NCBI GenBank assembly: GCA_030596225.1
Contig: JAUVKO010000132.1
Span: forward strand, 1-6,437
Direction: 5' to 3'
From: Fidelibacterota bacterium
GTDB lineage: Bacteria; Fidelibacterota; UBA8477; JABMPR01
DNA length: 6,437 bases
Below, in pieces: positions 3,892 through 6,437 of this stretch; position 1 is the first letter of the stretch, and the number at the start of each line of letters is the position of its first letter. The translations under genes and the position numbers were made by a program. The notes below the pieces were generated by a model. It was not told where the DNA came from. It saw only the letters and a list, made by a program, of their open reading frames with translations, and searched no databases.

Positions 3892-6437
3892 AACCTTTGA
3901 TTTGAATGTTTACGCCAAACTGGAAATCACTTACATCCTGGCGCCCATGATGGAGTGTTTCAGAAATCCGATATTCATAGGAGATATTTCCGGAAACTTT
4001 ATCGGTGAAGCTGTATTGGATGCTGGGTCGTGCCGAAAGGGATTTTGTATAGCGGCCTTCCTCGAATATGATCCTGGTTTCCGTCTCAGTACCGGTATAC
4101 TCCTGTTCATTCGTGTAGGATATCTCCAAGCGGAAATCGATGTTATTCTCCAGATATTTGTCTTCCAAAAGAGGTAATGGGATAGTCATCCCTCCTCGAT
4201 GAGAGTATGACATACTGGCATTCAATGATTGATTAAAGGTCTGATTGGAGGTGATCAAATCACTGATGGTATTCTTGATGTTTTTTGTCAGACTGAAATT
4301 CAGGGAGCCATTGATGTTCTTCTTGCCCTGTATGCTGAGTCCAATCAGAGGTGAGAATGATATGGAGTAGGTCTCTCTGGTAATAATACCTTTCTCCTGA
4401 TTTACATTCTTTCTACCGGAATAATTCATATCCAGGCTGGCTCCAGTGATGTACTTCTTCAGCCATTCAATATCTTTTAATCCGGAATACCGTAAATTGA
4501 AGGATGGGAAAGGAATACCATCAGTTCCCAAAGAAATAGCCTCATTCTTTGGCTCGCCATAGAGGGTGCCACTGGGCATGAAATCCATAGTATTTGTAAG
4601 CACTTGCCCCTGGCTTTTATTGGCTAGTGTGGTTTTTTGACTAAAACTGAAGTTGAGCTTTGTGGTCAGAGTCTTCGTGAGTCTGAGTCCGGAACGCAGA
4701 GTCAGGTTGACATTATCTGAAGTAGCTATGGGATTGGTGGCATCCGGGTGATTATCAAACATGTTAGCCATATTTAGACCCATACGATAGCCGTAGGACA
4801 CATTATCCAGATCCAATTCCCTCACTACTACAGTATCTTTGAAGCCGACACCGGTTGTGTCACCAATGAGCGGAATTGTGATGGTATCAATAGCTGCGAT
4901 CTGACGCAGATTGGATGTTTGCCTTCCCTGGGTGATGTTCATGGAAATGGGGTCTAAGCGGTCTAGTGTATTATAGGTGAAATCGAGGATCTTTGTTAAG
5001 CTTAAAGGCTCAGGTGTTTTCTCTTCTTGCACCTCAGTTTTTTCCGGTTTCTGTTCCTCAGCAACACGATTTCGTCCACGACCTCTTGCAGACTGAACAG
5101 GTTTACTGGTTTTACGAGCATTCTTGGCATTTTTCGGTTTATAGACCAGACCAAATAGTTCTGACATTGTGACTGACATATTCGCCGTGGTGTTGCTCTT
5201 CACGTTCAGATCCAGTCCGGGGTGATCCACATTGATCTTATCAGAGGCAGAGAAATTAGATGAATATGACATGGAAGGTGAAATCAGCTTGAGACCTCGG
5301 GGATTCCAACTGAGACTGTAAGACTCCTGATAGCTTCCCAAATGACCAAAATCGATATCGGTGATGATGTCTTTTTTTCGATTCTTCAGACTGTCTAAAT
5401 TGTTATTCATATTGGCGCTAAATTTTGTATTTATCGTGCTCAGCGGGTTCCAGTCAATATTGAAACGCCGAACCATGGTCAATTGATGGGTTGGCTTTAA
5501 GGGCGTCGCATTTGGATTCCGAAAAATGCTGGAGGATTTGTTTTCCGCCATGGAGCTATTAAAACCAATGTTTGTTGGTAAATAGCCGATCTCAGTGGCA
5601 GCAATGTTTTCACCGACAAAAGGAATGGATTCCAGAAATGCAAAGGGAGTTACCTTAAAATCATTACCCAGATTGAGCTTGTAGGAGAAACTCCCATTGA
5701 TCTTATCCGCTGTTTGTTTGCTTTTTTGAGTATTTGAAGCATCACTGCTAGTACCACCGACCTTGACATTCATATTATCAATAGTGTACTTGGGGAGCCA
5801 ATGTTCAGATTTCACCTTTTTCGATAGTGAAGTACTCCAACTATAGGCTTCGTTCCGGGAAGTCATTGTCTCTAGCGTGTCCTGGAGGGATGGATCCAGA
5901 TCAGCAATCCTTATATCACTTCCTGTAATATACTTCGGCTGTCTCTCACTTTTCCGGTAAGAAAGTGAAATCGGAATATTCAAGCCCCATGAATCCGGCA
6001 AAAGTTTGTGTGCAGAGAGGCTACCGCTAATATTAGTGGACAAAACATTATCACCACTACCAAATTGCTTTTGAACATTGTGGAAGTCGGCATCATCGCG
6101 TTGAATATCCATATTGAGCCGGGCAACATCAGCAAATTGCAGACTAAGATTTGCCCGATAAGCAGTTGCTGTATTCTTTTCAACATCACTGAGGCGGAGC
6201 TCGTCCAGCCATAGCTCTCCTGTCATTTTCTGCTCAGAAAGATTCCTGAAGCCGGTTTTCAATATTTTTATACGCGACAGAGAGGGTTTTCCCTTCACGG
6301 CAATGGTACTGCCATCAGCCAATATTTTTGTGGCGTATTTATAATCGAAGGGGAGGTTTGACCAGTAAAGCGTATCATTATATGTGCTGTCTGTGTCGGG
6401 ATTTAAACGAATGACAAAGACGGAATCTTCCAGAGCT
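3890..6437 (-). CDS. sprA: SprA/Sov-type T9SS outer-membrane translocon protein, C-terminal part (partial)
   Basis: The reading frame is open to the right edge of the window with no stop, so the N-terminal part is missing; 848 residues are visible (Bacteroidota SprA proteins are usually well over 2,000). A TTG at 6322 is not the real start: 38 more in-frame residues precede it. The identifying motif is GELWLDELRLSDV (visible residues about 73-85), close to the GEVWxNELRLS motif of SprA, followed by ADVARLN. The rest is rich in alternating polar/hydrophobic strands with many Ser, Asn and Thr, ending in FQFGVNIQIKG, as expected for a very large outer-membrane beta-barrel. SprA is known as the channel through which T9SS substrates cross the outer membrane. 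A charged low-complexity linker (about residues 433-478) interrupts the strands and is listed separately. It is the most upstream gene in view, and the next gene starts 9 bases after its TAG stop. The family call is by motif recognition, and I am fairly sure of it. Confidence 0.88.
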   Translation of the reverse strand, partial: ALEDSVFVIRLNPDTDSTYNDTLYWSNLPFDYKYATKILADGSTIAVKGKPSLSRIKILKTGFRNLSEQKMTGELWLDELRLSDVEKNTATAYRANLSLQFADVARLNMDIQRDDADFHNVQKQFGSGDNVLSTNISGSLSAHKLLPDSWGLNIPISLSYRKSERQPKYITGSDIRIADLDPSLQDTLETMTSRNEAYSWSTSLSKKVKSEHWLPKYTIDNMNVKVGGTSSDASNTQKSKQTADKINGSFSYKLNLGNDFKVTPFAFLESIPFVGENIAATEIGYLPTNIGFNSSMAENKSSSIFRNPNATPLKPTHQLTMVRRFNIDWNPLSTINTKFSANMNNNLDSLKNRKKDIITDIDFGHLGSYQESYSLSWNPRGLKLISPSMSYSSNFSASDKINVDHPGLDLNVKSNTTANMSVTMSELFGLVYKPKNAKNARKTSKPVQSARGRGRNRVAEEQKPEKTEVQEEKTPEPLSLTKILDFTYNTLDRLDPISMNITQGRQTSNLRQIAAIDTITIPLIGDTTGVGFKDTVVVRELDLDNVSYGYRMGLNMANMFDNHPDATNPIATSDNVNLTLRSGLRLTKTLTTKLNFSFSQKTTLANKSQGQVLTNTMDFMPSGTLYGEPKNEAISLGTDGIPFPSFNLRYSGLKDIEWLKKYITGASLDMNYSGRKNVNQEKGIITRETYSISFSPLIGLSIQGKKNINGSLNFSLTKNIKNTISDLITSNQTFNQSLNASMSYSHRGGMTIPLPLLEDKYLENNIDFRLEISYTNEQEYTGTETETRIIFEEGRYTKSLSARPSIQYSFTDKVSGNISYEYRISETLHHGRQDVSDFQFGVNIQIKG
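5003..5140 (-). other. Charged low-complexity linker within SprA
   Basis: About 46 residues between strand-rich segments of the SprA homologue. The first half is strongly basic (KPKNAKNARKTSKPVQ, then Arg-Gly-Arg-Gly-Arg) and the second half alternates Glu, Lys and Pro (EEQKPEKTEVQEEKTPEP). It lacks the beta-strand alternation of its surroundings, so it is most likely a disordered loop, on either the periplasmic or the surface side of the barrel. The reading frame stays open with no frameshift. Whether other SprA proteins have it cannot be judged from this window. Confidence 0.6.

Noticed and set aside
3806..4177. Plus-strand open frame of 123 codons
   Set aside because: It lies antisense across the sprA 3' end and the M28 5' end, with no recognisable protein features; it is a shadow of the real coding strand.
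3890..6322. Complete 810-residue gene starting at TTG 6322
   Set aside because: The frame continues without a stop to the window edge, and the upstream residues (VFVIRLNPDTDSTYNDTLYW) look like continuous SprA sequence, so this is an internal Leu codon.

Overview
All six genes in this window lie on the minus strand and are tightly packed, so the window reads as the interior of one operon or gene cluster. In transcription order (high to low coordinates) they are: the C-terminal part of a SprA/Sov-type outer-membrane translocon protein (cut by the right edge), a secreted M28-family enzyme resembling glutaminyl-peptide cyclotransferase, an archaeal-type AAA+ ATPase of unknown role, the ribosomal protein L11 methyltransferase prmA, a lipoprotein of unknown function, and the first 25 codons of another secreted protein (cut by the left edge). 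I see no tRNA, rRNA, CRISPR array, insertion sequence, convincing promoter or terminator, and no gene-free stretch over 300 bases.

Organism: a SprA homologue points to the FCB (Fibrobacterota-Chlorobiota-Bacteroidota) superphylum and relatives that carry the type IX secretion system (T9SS). The moderate GC content, good Shine-Dalgarno (SD) sites (AAGGA, AAGGGA, AGGA) and a dispersed GCAGAG-type 9-base repeat fit a candidate phylum such as Marinimicrobia, Cloacimonadota or KSB1 better than a classical Bacteroidota genome, where SD sites are usually poor. The phylum is an inference from motifs and gene content, not from a search.

Layout: 3890-6437 sprA 3' part; 2969-3880 cyclotransferase-like M28 enzyme, starting 9 bases after sprA; 1892-2941 ATPase, starting 27 bases later; 1047-1892 prmA, sharing one base with the ATPase stop (TGATG); 979-1046 spacer holding three 9-base repeat units; 73-978 lipoprotein; 1-76 secreted protein start, overlapping the lipoprotein stop as ATGA.

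How they fit together: SprA is the T9SS outer-membrane channel. The adjacent cyclase-like enzyme would convert N-terminal glutamine, exposed after signal peptide cleavage, to pyroglutamate. Both Sec signal peptides that can be read here are predicted to leave glutamine at mature position 1, as in the Bacteroidetes 'Q-rule'. The ATPase and prmA are cytoplasmic and have no obvious link to secretion. I found no clear new defence or mobile system; the most interesting signals are the SprA/cyclase/Gln+1 association, the repeat inserted inside the operon, and the ATPase of unknown function coupled to prmA.
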